This document shows, in pieces, positions 54,331 to 63,559 of a stretch of DNA of 64,000 bases (the first letter of the stretch is position 1; the number at the start of each line of letters is the position of its first letter). The stretch spans positions 186,001 through 250,000 of the forward strand of contig NZ_QRDY01000006.1 in assembly GCF_003386205.1 (NCBI RefSeq), read 5' to 3'. A program made the position numbers and the translations under genes. A model generated the notes under the pieces. That model did not search any database, was not told the origin of the DNA, and saw only the letters and a list, made by a program, of their open reading frames with translations. Source of the stretch: Cohnella lupini. Its GTDB lineage: Bacteria; Bacillota; Bacilli; Paenibacillales; Paenibacillaceae.

Positions 54331-55023
54331 AGTGCCTCTTTGGCGAGTTAAAGCGGCCGTCCGCTCTAACCTCACTAAAAGTGCCTCATTCATCGATTTA
54401 AAGCGGCAGGGCCGCTCTATCTTCCTCCAAAGTAACTCATTCGCCGATTTAAAGCGGCGTCGCCGCTCTAACCTCCACCAGAGTGCCTCTTTCGCTGATT
54501 TACAGCGGCAGGGCCGCTCTATCCTCACTCAAAGTGCCTCATTCATCGATTTAAAGCGGCGACGCCGCTCTAACTTCCTCAAAGTGCCTCGTTCGCCGAT
54601 TTAAAGCGGCTGGGCCGCTCTATCTTCCTCCAAAGTACCTCGTTTGCCGATTTAAAGCGGTGACGCCGCTCTAGCTTCCTCCAAAGTACCTCTTTCGCCG
54701 ATTTGAAGCGGCAGCGCCGCTCTATCCTCACTCAAAGTGCCTCATTCAGAGATTTAAAGCGGCGACGCCGCTCTAACTTCCTCCAAAGTGCCTCATTCGC
54801 CGATTTAAAGCGGCGACGCCGCTCTAACTTCCTCCAAAGTACCTCTTTCGCCGATTTAAAGCGGCAGCGCCGCTCTATCCTCACTCAAAGTGCCTCATTC
54901 ATCGATTTAAAGCGGCAGGGCCGCTCTATCTTCCTCCAAAGTACCTCTTTCGCCGATTTAAAGCGGCGACACCGCTCTAATTTCCTCCAAAGTGCCTCTT
55001 TCGCTGATTTACAGCGGCAGGGC
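54331..55023. repeat. Tandem array of 14 hairpin-forming units of 51 bp
   Basis: Units begin at 54331, 54380, 54431, 54482, 54533, 54583, 54634, 54685, 54736, 54787, 54838, 54889, 54940 and 54991 (the last cut to 33 bp). Most are 51 bp; one is 49 and one 50. Each has the inverted repeat AGCGGC-N3-GCCGCT next to CGATTTAA. The arms are nearly fixed, while the three middle bases vary (AGG, AGC, TGG or GAC, GTC). Two unit types mostly alternate: A (AGG/AGC/TGG, then CTCTAT) and B (GAC/GTC, then CTCTAA). The array fills the space between the stop of the gene at 55041 and the trp promoter. Confidence 0.93.
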
Positions 55024-55040
55024 ATTACTAACACTGTTCT

Positions 55041-55715
55041 CTACCACAATAGCTTGCTTGCGCCTTCAACGAGTACATATTCATGATTGCGTCTCAAGCC
55101 TTCAATATGCGGTTTTATAAGATTCCGGCGAATTAACGATCGCAAAACCTCACGGCAAAACTCCGTCCCCTTCCCTAAGCACGTCTTCACATCGTCCATT
55201 CGGAAAGATCTCGCTAACCACAACGCATATCTAATGACCTCTCGCTCATAAATAGTCGCTTGCTGGTACGAAGCCGAGCTCGCATTACCGGCATGTCTAC
55301 CGTACAACTCATACAAAGCCCTTCTGCACATATCCGGTTTCTTGGCCATCTCGTCATACGTGAAGGGAATATACTTGATATCCAATGCGACCATGCTGCG
55401 AACCCTCACTTTTTCAAAATCGAATCGAGGACGAGTAATCGTCTCCGCATGGGGTACGTATCCTTCAGCCTCCAATCCAAAGCGAAAATTCTCATCCACG
55501 GCGTCGACGTAAGCCTTGACTCCCGATAAAGTAATCATCTCTTTTTCTAACGTAATTCCTTTGTACGACTTGCGTACCGGCCAAATAATATCGACGAGCA
55601 GCTTTCTTTCTCCTTCGCCCTGTTGTTGCAACTGCACCAGCCGCATTCCCGTTGCCTGACTCTTCTGTTCATCTAACAACTTTTGATACTCATATTCCGC
55701 TTCCGAAATTGACAT
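55041..55715 (-). CDS. Orphan protein of unknown function inside the aromatic supraoperon
   Basis: I do not recognise this 224-residue protein. It is soluble. Residues 1-40 form a Gln-rich helix. Residues 40-125 look alpha/beta (RKLLVDIIWPVRKSY, GLEAEGYVPHAETITRPRFD, VALDIKYIPFTYDEMAKKP) and recall small endonuclease-like folds, though no clear catalytic triplet is visible. Residues 150-215 look like a winged helix (REVIRYALWLARSFRMDDVK, LRSLIRRNLIKPH). GGAGGG before the ATG supports translation. B. subtilis has no gene between aroH and trpE, so this is an insertion. It ends 18 bases from the repeat array, and no promoter of its own is evident. Confidence 0.7.
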   Translation of the reverse strand: MSISEAEYEYQKLLDEQKSQATGMRLVQLQQQGEGERKLLVDIIWPVRKSYKGITLEKEMITLSGVKAYVDAVDENFRFGLEAEGYVPHAETITRPRFDFEKVRVRSMVALDIKYIPFTYDEMAKKPDMCRRALYELYGRHAGNASSASYQQATIYEREVIRYALWLARSFRMDDVKTCLGKGTEFCREVLRSLIRRNLIKPHIEGLRRNHEYVLVEGASKLLW

Positions 55716-55744
55716 TCGCTTTCCCTCCGACAGTGAATTTAAAT

Positions 55745-55783
55745 AAAAAAAACGCCGAGCTCTCGGGCAGAGAGATCGGCGTG
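55745..55783 (-). terminator. Terminator after aroH
   Basis: On the minus strand ACGCCGA pairs with TCGGCGT across a GAGAG-containing loop and is followed by eight T. It separates aroCBH from the orphan gene and the trp operon, so the supraoperon is split into at least two transcripts here. Confidence 0.88.
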
Positions 55784-55869
55784 TGCTTCACGCAATTAGA
55801 ACGAACTATTAGGTGCTAGGCGTGCTACTGGGCGTGTAACTAATTTACTGATGCTGGCTTCATTACAAA

Positions 55870-56238
55870 TTACTTACCGGCCAAATCCGGACGAAGAGCT
55901 TGAGCTCCGTTCAAGTAAACGTGGCGGACTTCCTTCTGGGAAGCTGTCGTGTTGACGAGCACCATGAGGCGGATGCATTTCTCAAGGCTTCCTTTAACCG
56001 GAACCTCTAAGGAGCACATCAGCGGTACGAGCTCCCAGCCAGCCATTTGGCGGATCGCCCGTGCCGGAAAAGTCGCGTCCAGATCCTGTGTTACCGTCAC
56101 GAATACGCTAGCGATATCCTCAGGGGTAAAATGGTTGACTTCAACAATACCATTCAGCAGTTGGATCGTCGCATCCAAGATCGGACCCTCTTCATTCAAT
56201 TCTACCGTTATGGCTCCGCGAATTCCCCTCACGCTCAT
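55870..56238 (-). CDS. aroH: Chorismate mutase, AroH type
   Basis: A 122-residue monofunctional chorismate mutase of the AroH trimer class, which makes prephenate. Key parts are VRGIRGAITVE near the start, the Glu and Arg region VTQDLDATFPARAIRQM, and LMCSLEVPVKGSLEKCIR. Its ATG overlaps the aroB stop (ATGA). Confidence 0.95.
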   Translation of the reverse strand: MSVRGIRGAITVELNEEGPILDATIQLLNGIVEVNHFTPEDIASVFVTVTQDLDATFPARAIRQMAGWELVPLMCSLEVPVKGSLEKCIRLMVLVNTTASQKEVRHVYLNGAQALRPDLAGK

Positions 56239-57350
56239 AGCCGTTCATTCCCCTCTCTTAATCCGTCCACGATTTCTCTTACCCATGATGATGGAACGTC
56301 ATTGCGTATTTCCACGGAACCGATCGCGGTCGGTACGACGAATACCATTTTCCCCTCGGAAAACTTCTTATCGTGCAGCATGGCGCTCATAATGCCATCT
56401 GTATCGCAACTGTCCGGGATGCGCACGGGAAGACCGAACTTCGCGAAAATCCGTTCCGTTTCCTCGGCTATCTCGGCAGAATAACCGAACCTCGCGGCCA
56501 AGCGCGCGGAACCGACCATGCCGATGGCGATGGCTTCTCCATGGAGCAGCTCGCCGTACCCGGCAACCGCCTCGAGCGCATGGCCGATCGTATGACCGAG
56601 ATTCAGAATGGCGCGCAAATCATTTTCGCGTTCGTCTCGCGATACGACGATGGATTTGACTTTGCAGCCTTCGTACAAAGCGTATCCCAAAGAATCCGAA
56701 TCCAATGCCAGCAGCTTATCGGCATTGTCGTCGCACCAAGCGACGAATTGTTCGTTCCAAATAAGCCCATGCTTGATCACCTCTGAAAGACCGGCGCGAA
56801 CCTCGCGAACGGGAAGACTAGCTAAAGTGTCCAAGTCATATAGAACGAACTCCGGCTGATGAAAAGCTCCGATAATGTTTTTGGCCAATCGGTGGTTCAC
56901 CGCCACCTTGCCGCCAACGCTGCTGTCATGGGCAAGAATCGTCGTAGGCATCTGCACGAAACGGACTCCCCGCATATAAGAAGCAGCCACGAAGCCGGCG
57001 AGATCGCCGACGACACCGCCGCCAAGAGCGATTACCGTCGATTTGCGGTCCAATCCGGCCTGGAGAGCCGTCCCTACCAATTCGTCGAGAACTTCGAGAC
57101 ATTTCGATGCTTCGCCGGAAGGAACGACGGCGGTCGTGACCGCATACCCAGCCTCTCCAAGTGAAGCTTCGACCTTATCGGCATACAAATCGACAACGGA
57201 GGAGTCGGTTACGAGAAGAATCGGCGACTTCACCGGTAAACCATGCTTTAAGAACAACTCACCGGCTTGAGCAATCAAATCCGTGCCGATATATATGGGA
57301 TAAGAACGCTCCCCTAATTCAACCTGAAGTTCCCTTGTCCCGCCCGCCAT
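56235..57350 (-). CDS. aroB: 3-dehydroquinate synthase
   Basis: AroB makes 3-dehydroquinate from DAHP using NAD and a metal. The 371-residue protein has GGGVVGDLAGFVAASYMRGV, PTTILAHDSSVGGKVAVNH, and the metal ligands in GLSEVIKHGLIW and NLGHTIGHALE. The start MAGGTRELQ overlaps the aroC stop by one base (TAATG) with GAGG upstream; the frame is open further but only as a shadow of aroC. Confidence 0.96.
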   Translation of the reverse strand: MAGGTRELQVELGERSYPIYIGTDLIAQAGELFLKHGLPVKSPILLVTDSSVVDLYADKVEASLGEAGYAVTTAVVPSGEASKCLEVLDELVGTALQAGLDRKSTVIALGGGVVGDLAGFVAASYMRGVRFVQMPTTILAHDSSVGGKVAVNHRLAKNIIGAFHQPEFVLYDLDTLASLPVREVRAGLSEVIKHGLIWNEQFVAWCDDNADKLLALDSDSLGYALYEGCKVKSIVVSRDERENDLRAILNLGHTIGHALEAVAGYGELLHGEAIAIGMVGSARLAARFGYSAEIAEETERIFAKFGLPVRIPDSCDTDGIMSAMLHDKKFSEGKMVFVVPTAIGSVEIRNDVPSSWVREIVDGLREGNERL

Positions 57351-58519
57351 TAGTAAGCCTCGACTTGACTCAGATAATGATCCAAATTCGCTTGAATTTC
57401 TTCGATGGAATCTCCGCCGAATTTCTCCAGGAACGCTTTGGCAACTTCCCAAGTCACGACATGCTCCATAACGACGCTTGCCGCCGGAACGGCGCAAGCA
57501 TCGGAGCGTTCGACCTGCGCGGTAAACGCTTCTTTCGTATCGATATCTACGCTCGCAAGGGGCTTGTATAACGTCGGTATCGGCTTCATCACTCCGCGAA
57601 CGACGATAGGCTCACCAGTCGTCATCCCGCCTTCGAATCCGCCTGCGCGGTTGGATGCGCGATGGAATCCTTTATCGGCTGTATGCAGAATCTCATCATG
57701 CACTTTAGAGCCGGGAATACGGGCCGCTTCGAATCCGATGCCCACCTCGACGCCTTTGAACGCGTTAATGGACACGACCGCTTGAGCGATGCGACCGTCA
57801 AGCTTGCGATCCCATTGCACGTGGCTCCCGAGGCCCACCGGCAATCCGGTAATGATGCATTCGACGACGCCGCCTATCGTATCGCCTTCCGCTTTCATGC
57901 GATCGATTAACTCTATCATCTTCTGCTCCGCGTCCTTGTCCGCGACTCTAACGGGAGATTCTTCCGTAACCGCGATAAGCTCATCGATAGGAAGCGTTGG
58001 AGCAGCGGCCACGACTTCGCCTATCGAAACGACGTGCCCGGCGACTTTAATGCCGAATTTCGCCAACAGTTGGCGGGCAATCGCTCCCACGGCTACGCGG
58101 GCAGCAGTCTCTCTCGCGCTTGAACGCTCAAGCACGTTGCGCAAGTCTTTAAGATTATATTTCAATCCGCCGTTCAGATCGGCATGTCCCGGACGGGGCC
58201 GGAATACGCGGCGCTTCGCCTCGTCATTCCCTTCTACCGGCTCAACGTTCATTACGGAAGTCCAATGCTTCCAGTCCTTGTTCTCGACGACGACAGCAAC
58301 GGGAGCCCCCGTCGTGCGGCCATGCCGCACGCCGCCGACGATCTGCGCCGTATCTGTCTCGATCTGCATGCGGCGTCCTCGGCCGTGACCTTTCTGCCGA
58401 CGCTGCAATTGAAAATTCAAAGCTTCGAAATCAAGCTCCAGATTGCTAGGTAATCCTTCGATAATGGCTGTAAGCTGCGGTCCATGCGTTTCTCCCGCTG
58501 TCAAATAACGTAAACTCAA
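57350..58519 (-). CDS. aroC: Chorismate synthase
   Basis: This FMN-dependent enzyme eliminates phosphate from EPSP to give chorismate (called aroF in B. subtilis). The 389-residue protein has the three family signatures: [25 protein letters not shown] and [20 protein letters not shown] with [12 protein letters not shown]. The start is probably the TTG at 58519 ([13 protein letters not shown]) with GGGGAGGA upstream; a GTG eight codons earlier precedes that site. It is the first gene of aroC-aroB-aroH, with its own promoter at 58567-58596. Confidence 0.95.
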   Translation of the reverse strand: MSLRYLTAGETHGPQLTAIIEGLPSNLELDFEALNFQLQRRQKGHGRGRRMQIETDTAQIVGGVRHGRTTGAPVAVVVENKDWKHWTSVMNVEPVEGNDEAKRRVFRPRPGHADLNGGLKYNLKDLRNVLERSSARETAARVAVGAIARQLLAKFGIKVAGHVVSIGEVVAAAPTLPIDELIAVTEESPVRVADKDAEQKMIELIDRMKAEGDTIGGVVECIITGLPVGLGSHVQWDRKLDGRIAQAVVSINAFKGVEVGIGFEAARIPGSKVHDEILHTADKGFHRASNRAGGFEGGMTTGEPIVVRGVMKPIPTLYKPLASVDIDTKEAFTAQVERSDACAVPAASVVMEHVVTWEVAKAFLEKFGGDSIEEIQANLDHYLSQVEAY

Positions 58520-58566
58520 GCTCGGTTCCTCCCCTTTAGCCACAAAAGCCGTGAATATCTTTGATC

Positions 58567-58596
58567 ATTATAGTACAGCGTTAAAGCGTTTGACAA
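58567..58596 (-). promoter_or_regulatory. Sigma-A promoter of aroC-aroB-aroH
   Basis: TTGTCA and TATAAT are 18 bases apart on the minus strand, with a perfect -10 box. The start would be near 58560, about 40 bases before the TTG start. The -35 box directly abuts the terminator hairpin of the small upstream gene. Confidence 0.7.
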
Positions 58597-58627
58597 GAAA
58601 ACAGCCCGTCAGGTACGGACGGACTGT
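58597..58627 (-). terminator. Terminator overlapping the stop of the 53-aa gene
   Basis: On the minus strand ACAGTCCGTC pairs with GACGGGCTGT over ten bases (one G-U pair) around a seven-base loop and is followed by TTTTCTT. The hairpin contains the stop codon (58611-58609), so terminating ribosomes could influence it. Confidence 0.65.
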
Positions 58628-58770
58628 TTCTTATTCGCTTTCGGACGCGTTATTCTAGAATCCCTCACATAGCCGAGCAATTCCACGTTATCCAAACCTA
58701 ATATTTGCGCGCATTCCTGCACGGAAATCAACCCTCGCCTGTATGCGGCTATGACTTTGCGTTTGTCCAT
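58609..58770 (-). CDS. Small basic protein of 53 residues, unknown function
   Basis: The start MDKRKVIAAYRRG has GGAGGG five bases upstream. The first 40 residues look like a compact helix-turn-helix (VIAAYRRGLISVQECAQILG, then LDNVELLGYVRDS). The tail is basic (RPKANKKQSVRT). The helix pattern resembles small DNA- or RNA-polymerase-binding helical modules, but no family is recognised. It lies between cheR and aroC, 61 bases after the cheR stop. In this place of the B. subtilis order there is no counterpart I know of. Confidence 0.65.
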   Translation of the reverse strand: MDKRKVIAAYRRGLISVQECAQILGLDNVELLGYVRDSRITRPKANKKQSVRT

Positions 58771-58831
58771 GGTTCCCTCCGTGTGGGCTGAATAAGCCTT
58801 ATTATCGGTAGGGAGCCTATTTAACATACGC

Positions 58832-59653
58832 TTAATTCATTCGCCGGTAAAAAAAAGTATCGGCTGTCTCTAATCCGTACTGGCCAGGGGAGAAAATCTG
58901 TTCCGTGCTTCCTACGAACAGCAATCCGCCGGGTTTAAGCGCGCGAGCAAACTTGCCGTAGAGCACGTGCTTAGCTTCTTCAGTGAAATAGATCATGACA
59001 TTACGGCAAACGATCAAGTCGTATTTCTCGCCGAAAGCATCCAGAAGCAAATTCTGTTTTTGGAATTTGACAGCCTTTTTCAACCGTTCGGATACTTTGA
59101 AGGCACCATCCGCGGGCGTAAAATACTTATTCTTGTAATCTAGGGGCACGTCGCGCAAGGAACGTTCCAGGTAGCTGCCATCCTTAGCCTTTGCCAAGAC
59201 GCCTTCATCGAGATCGGTCGCAAGCAGGCTCGTCCTGTCCAAGACGTTCAGGGAATCCAGAATCATGCCGATCGTATAGGGCTCTTCGCCCGTGGAACAG
59301 GCGGCGCTCCAAATATTAAGCCGAGAATAATCTTTCATCATCTGAGGAAAAAATTTATCCCTTAGAACCTGCCAGCGAGTGGGATTGCGCCAAAATTCGG
59401 AAACGTTAATCGTCATCCTATCCAGGAATTCGTTGCGCAGCCGCGCATCGGAGGTAATTGCCGCGAAGTATTCGGTGAAGGACGCGTAGCCGTACTTCAT
59501 CCTTAGCGTCGTCAATCGCCTCCGCATCTGATTTTCCTTGTACTGAGACAAATCGATGGAAGTCGACTTCTTGATGTTGACGATAAAACGGGCAAAATCC
59601 TCGTCCTCGGACGAAGTCGAACCGGTATTTAAACTGGAACGTATGTCTCCCAT
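58832..59653 (-). CDS. cheR: Chemotaxis protein methyltransferase
   Basis: CheR methylates glutamates of chemoreceptors with S-adenosylmethionine. The 273-residue protein has an N-terminal helical domain (about 15-90) and a methyltransferase domain with IWSAACSTGEEPYTIGMIL, TDLDEGVLAKAK and LIVCRNVMIYF. Its place between ndk and aroC is the Bacillus order, away from other chemotaxis genes. Confidence 0.94.
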   Translation of the reverse strand: MGDIRSSLNTGSTSSEDEDFARFIVNIKKSTSIDLSQYKENQMRRRLTTLRMKYGYASFTEYFAAITSDARLRNEFLDRMTINVSEFWRNPTRWQVLRDKFFPQMMKDYSRLNIWSAACSTGEEPYTIGMILDSLNVLDRTSLLATDLDEGVLAKAKDGSYLERSLRDVPLDYKNKYFTPADGAFKVSERLKKAVKFQKQNLLLDAFGEKYDLIVCRNVMIYFTEEAKHVLYGKFARALKPGGLLFVGSTEQIFSPGQYGLETADTFFYRRMN

Positions 59654-59686
59654 GACGCTTCCGCTCTCCCTATGATCGTATAGACT

Positions 59687-60130
59687 CTATATCCAAACCT
59701 GTATCGCTTTGTCGTAAGAGACCAATTCTTCTTCGGAGAAAAAAATCTTGATTTCCCGTTCGGCGTTGTCATGGGAATCCGAGCCGTGAATCAAGTTGAA
59801 ATTCGTATGTATGGCGAAGTCGCTGCGAATCGTACCGGGCGCCGCTTCGAGCGAGTTCGTCTTGCCGATTAACGCACGGCATAGTCCGACCGCTTGATCG
59901 CCTTCCCATACCATCGCGAACACGGGACCCGACGTAATGAAGTTCAGAAGCATATCGTAGAAATCCTTGCCTTTGTGCTCGGCGTAATGCTGCTCCGCGC
60001 GCTCCAAGGAAACATTCATCAACTTAGCCCCGATAAGCTTAAGACCTTTGCGCTCGAAGCGACCGATGATCTCCCCGATTAAACCGCGCTGTACCCCGTC
60101 AGGCTTGACCATTAAGTATGTTTTCTCCAT
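59687..60130 (-). CDS. ndk: Nucleoside diphosphate kinase
   Basis: Ndk balances nucleoside triphosphates through a phosphohistidine. The 147-residue protein starts [20 protein letters not shown] and has the active-site His in [22 protein letters not shown] precedes the ATG at 60130; an in-frame ATG six codons earlier lies before that site. Confidence 0.96.
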   Translation of the reverse strand: MEKTYLMVKPDGVQRGLIGEIIGRFERKGLKLIGAKLMNVSLERAEQHYAEHKGKDFYDMLLNFITSGPVFAMVWEGDQAVGLCRALIGKTNSLEAAPGTIRSDFAIHTNFNLIHGSDSHDNAEREIKIFFSEEELVSYDKAIQVWI

Positions 60131-60207
60131 TAAGCACACCCCATTCATGTACGTGTTTCTTGCATTTAACGATATCGTATCGACTATTTTACCATATTTT
60201 CGCCTTT

Positions 60208-61179
60208 TTAATAACTTCGTTTAGCTACGAATCGGGCAATATCGGCTAAATTACGTTTCGCCGGAATGTCGGGAAGCGACTCTAATGCCTTCAACGCTTT
60301 GACGATATATCTGTCAGCCAATTTCTCGGCTGTCTTGATTCCTACGCTGGATCGTACGAGCTTGACGGCCGCCGTGGAATTCGCGACTTCTTCTTCCTTA
60401 ATCAGAGCTATCTCGTTGAGCAAACGATCCTTTAACCCGTCTTCCTGTAGCGCATATAGAACCGGTAAAGTGATGTTTCCTTGACGAAGATCGCTGCCGG
60501 GCGGCTTACCTATCGCTTTCTCCGTTCCGCACAAATCCAGCAAGTCGTCCGTAATTTGGAAAGCCATTCCTACATTGTAACCGAATTTGTACAGAGCATT
60601 GCTTAATTTAACCGGCGCGTTAGTCGCCATCGCTCCGAGCTGGCAGCTGATGGCGATTAACAACGCCGTTTTGCGTCTGATTCGGCGCAAGTAGTTCCGC
60701 ACGCTCTGATCGACGTTGAAAAAGTCGCGGATCTGCTCCATTTCCCCGATGCACATCTGCACGATAGAACCGGACAGAATCTGATGTATACGGGGCTTAT
60801 CGAGTTCCGTTATAACCGTTAACGCCTTAGCGTAAATATAATCCCCGGTATACATCGCAATCCGGTTATCCCATTTCGTTTTTACGGTCAGCTGTCCTCG
60901 TCGCGTTTCCGCATCGTCGATGACGTCATCGTGAACCAACGTCGCCATATGGATCAATTCGAGAGGAACGGCCACCCGCTTGAGCGTCTCGAGTGAATAA
61001 GACCCGAACTTGCCGGAAAGCAACACGAATACGGGCCTTATCCGCTTCCCTCCAGCCTTCAGCAAGTGTTGCGACGTCTCGCTTAGAATAGGCAGATCCG
61101 AGGTCACCGTTTGGGCCATTTGATCTTCGATCGCTTGCAATTCCGACTTCATAGTTGCGTATAGCTGCATTAATTTCAT
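60208..61179 (-). CDS. hepT: Heptaprenyl diphosphate synthase component II (polyprenyl synthetase)
   Basis: A trans-isoprenyl diphosphate synthase of 323 residues that should make the menaquinone side chain. Both aspartate-rich motifs are present: [16 protein letters not shown] and [33 protein letters not shown] is also conserved. The Bacillus enzyme needs a small subunit, HepS; no hepS is seen in the window, so it may lie further upstream. AGGTG precedes the ATG. Confidence 0.93.
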   Translation of the reverse strand: MKLMQLYATMKSELQAIEDQMAQTVTSDLPILSETSQHLLKAGGKRIRPVFVLLSGKFGSYSLETLKRVAVPLELIHMATLVHDDVIDDAETRRGQLTVKTKWDNRIAMYTGDYIYAKALTVITELDKPRIHQILSGSIVQMCIGEMEQIRDFFNVDQSVRNYLRRIRRKTALLIAISCQLGAMATNAPVKLSNALYKFGYNVGMAFQITDDLLDLCGTEKAIGKPPGSDLRQGNITLPVLYALQEDGLKDRLLNEIALIKEEEVANSTAAVKLVRSSVGIKTAEKLADRYIVKALKALESLPDIPAKRNLADIARFVAKRSY

Positions 61180-61183
61180 AAGT

Positions 61184-62059
61184 TCACCTGTGGTTTGGTA
61201 GGTTATCCGTCACGCGCAGGATGGGCAACTCCAGAAGCTCTATGTCTCCCGTTATTAGTCCAAGCTCCTTGGCGTAGCGAAAATAAAGCTGTAGTCCCTT
61301 TAGCTGCTCTTGTCCGAAATCGTGGCACAAATTCGAGAAGTAATGATTCCAATATTCCGACGTCCCCCCGATTTGGCTCAGGGCTTTCGTAATAATCGGT
61401 TGCTTATCGCGAGAAGATTTTCTTTTACTCTCGATTAATCCTTCGTAAATGCCGGCAACGGCTTCCGGGTAACGAAGAGCCGTTTCTCTATGAACGGCCC
61501 ACAATGCATAAGTCATCCATTGTCCCGTCCACAAGTTCCAAACTTCGCCTAAATCCAATACGCGGTATCCGTGGTTCGTCCAAGAGGCACGTATGGCATG
61601 ATCTCCGATCAGCAACGCGGCATCGGCATTTTCCAACATTTTCTCCAAAGACGGTTCCGCGTCCTCATAGGTCGGTTTACCGCCGTAAAACTTCTCCATG
61701 ATGATCTTAAGTAAATTCACCGAAGTCGCGGATGTTGTCGTCAAGGCGATTTTACCATGAATGACCTGCTCCAGAGGAGACTTCAGAAAAAGAAGAATCG
61801 ATTGAACCCGTCCGAAGGAGCTCACCGATAAGTTAGGTAGCAAATAATAGGAATCGGACGATAATCCATAAGCATAAGAGGATATCCCGGCCATATCGAT
61901 CTCGCCGGCCCTCAACTTGCGATTAAGCGTAGCGGGCATATCTGAATGTAGCTCCGCAGGTATGGAGAGTTCCGACGGATCGAAGTGATGAAAAATAGGC
62001 CAAGCGTTCGTATAGGAAATGCGCCCAAGCTTGATTGTTCTCGATGAGTCTTTATTCAT
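61184..62059 (-). CDS. mqnA: Chorismate dehydratase of the futalosine menaquinone pathway
   Basis: A 291-residue periplasmic-binding-protein-like enzyme that dehydrates chorismate to 3-enolpyruvylbenzoate. Typical parts are KLGRISYTNAWPIFHHFD, MAGISSYAYG, TTSATSVNLLKII, ALLIGDHAIRA and DLGEVWNLWTGQWMTYALWA. Neighbouring ubiX-like, ubiA-like, menG and hepT genes support a role in menaquinone synthesis. B. subtilis uses the Men pathway and has no such gene here. It overlaps ubiX by eight bases. Confidence 0.92.
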   Translation of the reverse strand: MNKDSSRTIKLGRISYTNAWPIFHHFDPSELSIPAELHSDMPATLNRKLRAGEIDMAGISSYAYGLSSDSYYLLPNLSVSSFGRVQSILLFLKSPLEQVIHGKIALTTTSATSVNLLKIIMEKFYGGKPTYEDAEPSLEKMLENADAALLIGDHAIRASWTNHGYRVLDLGEVWNLWTGQWMTYALWAVHRETALRYPEAVAGIYEGLIESKRKSSRDKQPIITKALSQIGGTSEYWNHYFSNLCHDFGQEQLKGLQLYFRYAKELGLITGDIELLELPILRVTDNLPNHR

Positions 62060-62690
62060 TGGGTTGTCCCCATCTTTTATATAGATTGTGATGAATTCCC
62101 ATGCCGTCCATGACCTTGCCTACCATGAAATGAACAATGTCTTCCAATGTCTGCGGTCCGTTATAAAAGGCCGGCATCGCGGGAATGATTCTGACGCCTA
62201 GACGGGCAAGCTTGAGCATATTCTCCAGATGAATCGCATGGAGCGGCGTTTCTCTCGGAACGATCAGAAGAGGCCGCCATTCCTTAAGCATGACATCCGC
62301 GGCTCGCGTAAGCAAATTCGTTGAGGCGCCGTTTGCTATGGCGGACAGCGTTCCCATCGAGCAAGGCATGATCGCCATTCCTTCGCATCGGAAGGAGCCG
62401 CTAGCAATGCTCGCTCCGATATCGTTGAGCGGATGATACGTGATTGCGCCTTCGGCCATCGCACCAGGGAAGGCTTCTTCCAAGCTGGCCATCCGATGCG
62501 ATACGTCCCAGCCAAGCTCTTCTTTTAATACCCGCCAGCCCGCATCGGAAACGACCAAATGCAGATGAAAACCGGCAGTCAACAATTGCCGGCATAATGT
62601 AATTCCGTATATAGCGCCGCTGGCGCCCGTTATACCGACGACCCATCGACGAGGCTCTTCGGCTTTATCTTGCTCGGTAACGGTTACCAC
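62052..62690 (-). CDS. ubiX: UbiX-like flavin prenyltransferase
   Basis: A 212-residue flavoprotein that prenylates FMN to make the cofactor of UbiD-type decarboxylases. It has VVGITGASGAIYGITLCRQL, the SMGTLSAIANG stretch and VPRETPLHAIHLENMLKLA. In futalosine-pathway organisms a UbiX/UbiD-like pair is needed for the late decarboxylation step. No ubiD is visible in the window. The GTG start lies seven bases after GGTGG and overlaps ubiA. Confidence 0.9.
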   Translation of the reverse strand: MVTVTEQDKAEEPRRWVVGITGASGAIYGITLCRQLLTAGFHLHLVVSDAGWRVLKEELGWDVSHRMASLEEAFPGAMAEGAITYHPLNDIGASIASGSFRCEGMAIMPCSMGTLSAIANGASTNLLTRAADVMLKEWRPLLIVPRETPLHAIHLENMLKLARLGVRIIPAMPAFYNGPQTLEDIVHFMVGKVMDGMGIHHNLYKRWGQPNE

Positions 62691-63559
62691 GTCCTCACCA
62701 CCACCAGGTCAATGAAAGTGAAAGCGAAGATAACCGTGCTGAGCACGCCGTTCATCGTGAAGAAAGCAGCGTTCAGCTTGCTTAAATCGTTAGGCTTGAC
62801 TAGCTGATGTTCGTACAATAATAACCCCGCAGCGACGATCGTCCCCGCCAAGTACCACCAGCTTAAATCCGTCATGATCAGCAATAAGGCGAACCCCGCG
62901 GCGGTAAGGGCATGCAACGATCTGGCGATACCCAGCGCGCGTGAAATGCCGAACCTGGCAGGTATGGAGTGCAAGCCTTCCTTGCGATCGAAGTCTACGT
63001 CCTGGCACGCATAGATCGTATCGAAGCCTGCCGTCCAAAGCGCAACCGTAACATATAAGATAATAGCCGTCCAAGTAATCCCGCCCGTTACGGCGACCCA
63101 ACCGCCAAGCGGAGCTAGTCCGATCGTCAATCCGAGCACCAGATGGCAAGCCCAAGTAAACCGTTTGGTGTAAGAATAGATAACCAAGAAGAAAACCGCC
63201 AATGGCAGCAGCTTCACGGCCAAACTATTCAACTGGGCTGCAGCCCAGAACAATATGATTAGAGAAATAACGATGAATATAAGGACGTCTTTGGATTTCA
63301 ACAAACCCGCGGGAATCGCCCTCATGGCCGTTCTCGGGTTTCGTCCGTCGATGGCTTTGTCGATGACGCGGTTTAGCCCCATGGCGGCCGTCCGTGCGCC
63401 GACCATCGCGAGCAGGATCCAACCGCATTCGCTCCACTCCGGTAACCTGTTCCCTTCCGTTACGGCTCCGAGGATCGCTCCCACGAACGCAAACGGCAAT
63501 GCGAATAATGTATGTTCGAACTTGATCATTTCCAGAAAAGTGCGTAGCTTCGAAATCAT
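62684..63559 (-). CDS. ubiA: UbiA-family polyprenyltransferase
   Basis: A 291-residue membrane prenyltransferase with about eight helices. The first Asp-rich motif lies in GLNRVIDKAIDGRNPRTAMR and the second in ACQDVDFDRKEG. It should attach the heptaprenyl chain to the naphthoate-type ring before decarboxylation, the MqnP role in futalosine organisms, given the mqnA and ubiX neighbours. The ATG overlaps the menG stop (ATGA). Confidence 0.9.
   Translation of the reverse strand: MISKLRTFLEMIKFEHTLFALPFAFVGAILGAVTEGNRLPEWSECGWILLAMVGARTAAMGLNRVIDKAIDGRNPRTAMRAIPAGLLKSKDVLIFIVISLIILFWAAAQLNSLAVKLLPLAVFFLVIYSYTKRFTWACHLVLGLTIGLAPLGGWVAVTGGITWTAIILYVTVALWTAGFDTIYACQDVDFDRKEGLHSIPARFGISRALGIARSLHALTAAGFALLLIMTDLSWWYLAGTIVAAGLLLYEHQLVKPNDLSKLNAAFFTMNGVLSTVIFAFTFIDLVVVRTW

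Noticed and set aside
54331..55023. Possible CRISPR array
   Set aside because: Units are contiguous and similar over their whole length. There are no unique spacers and no cas genes nearby.
54175..55086. Long open frames with 17-residue repeats on both strands through the 51-bp array
   Set aside because: The 51-bp period is a multiple of three, so frames stay open by chance on both strands. There is no ribosome site, and the 49- and 50-bp units break the frame. The variation keeps the DNA stem rather than a protein pattern.
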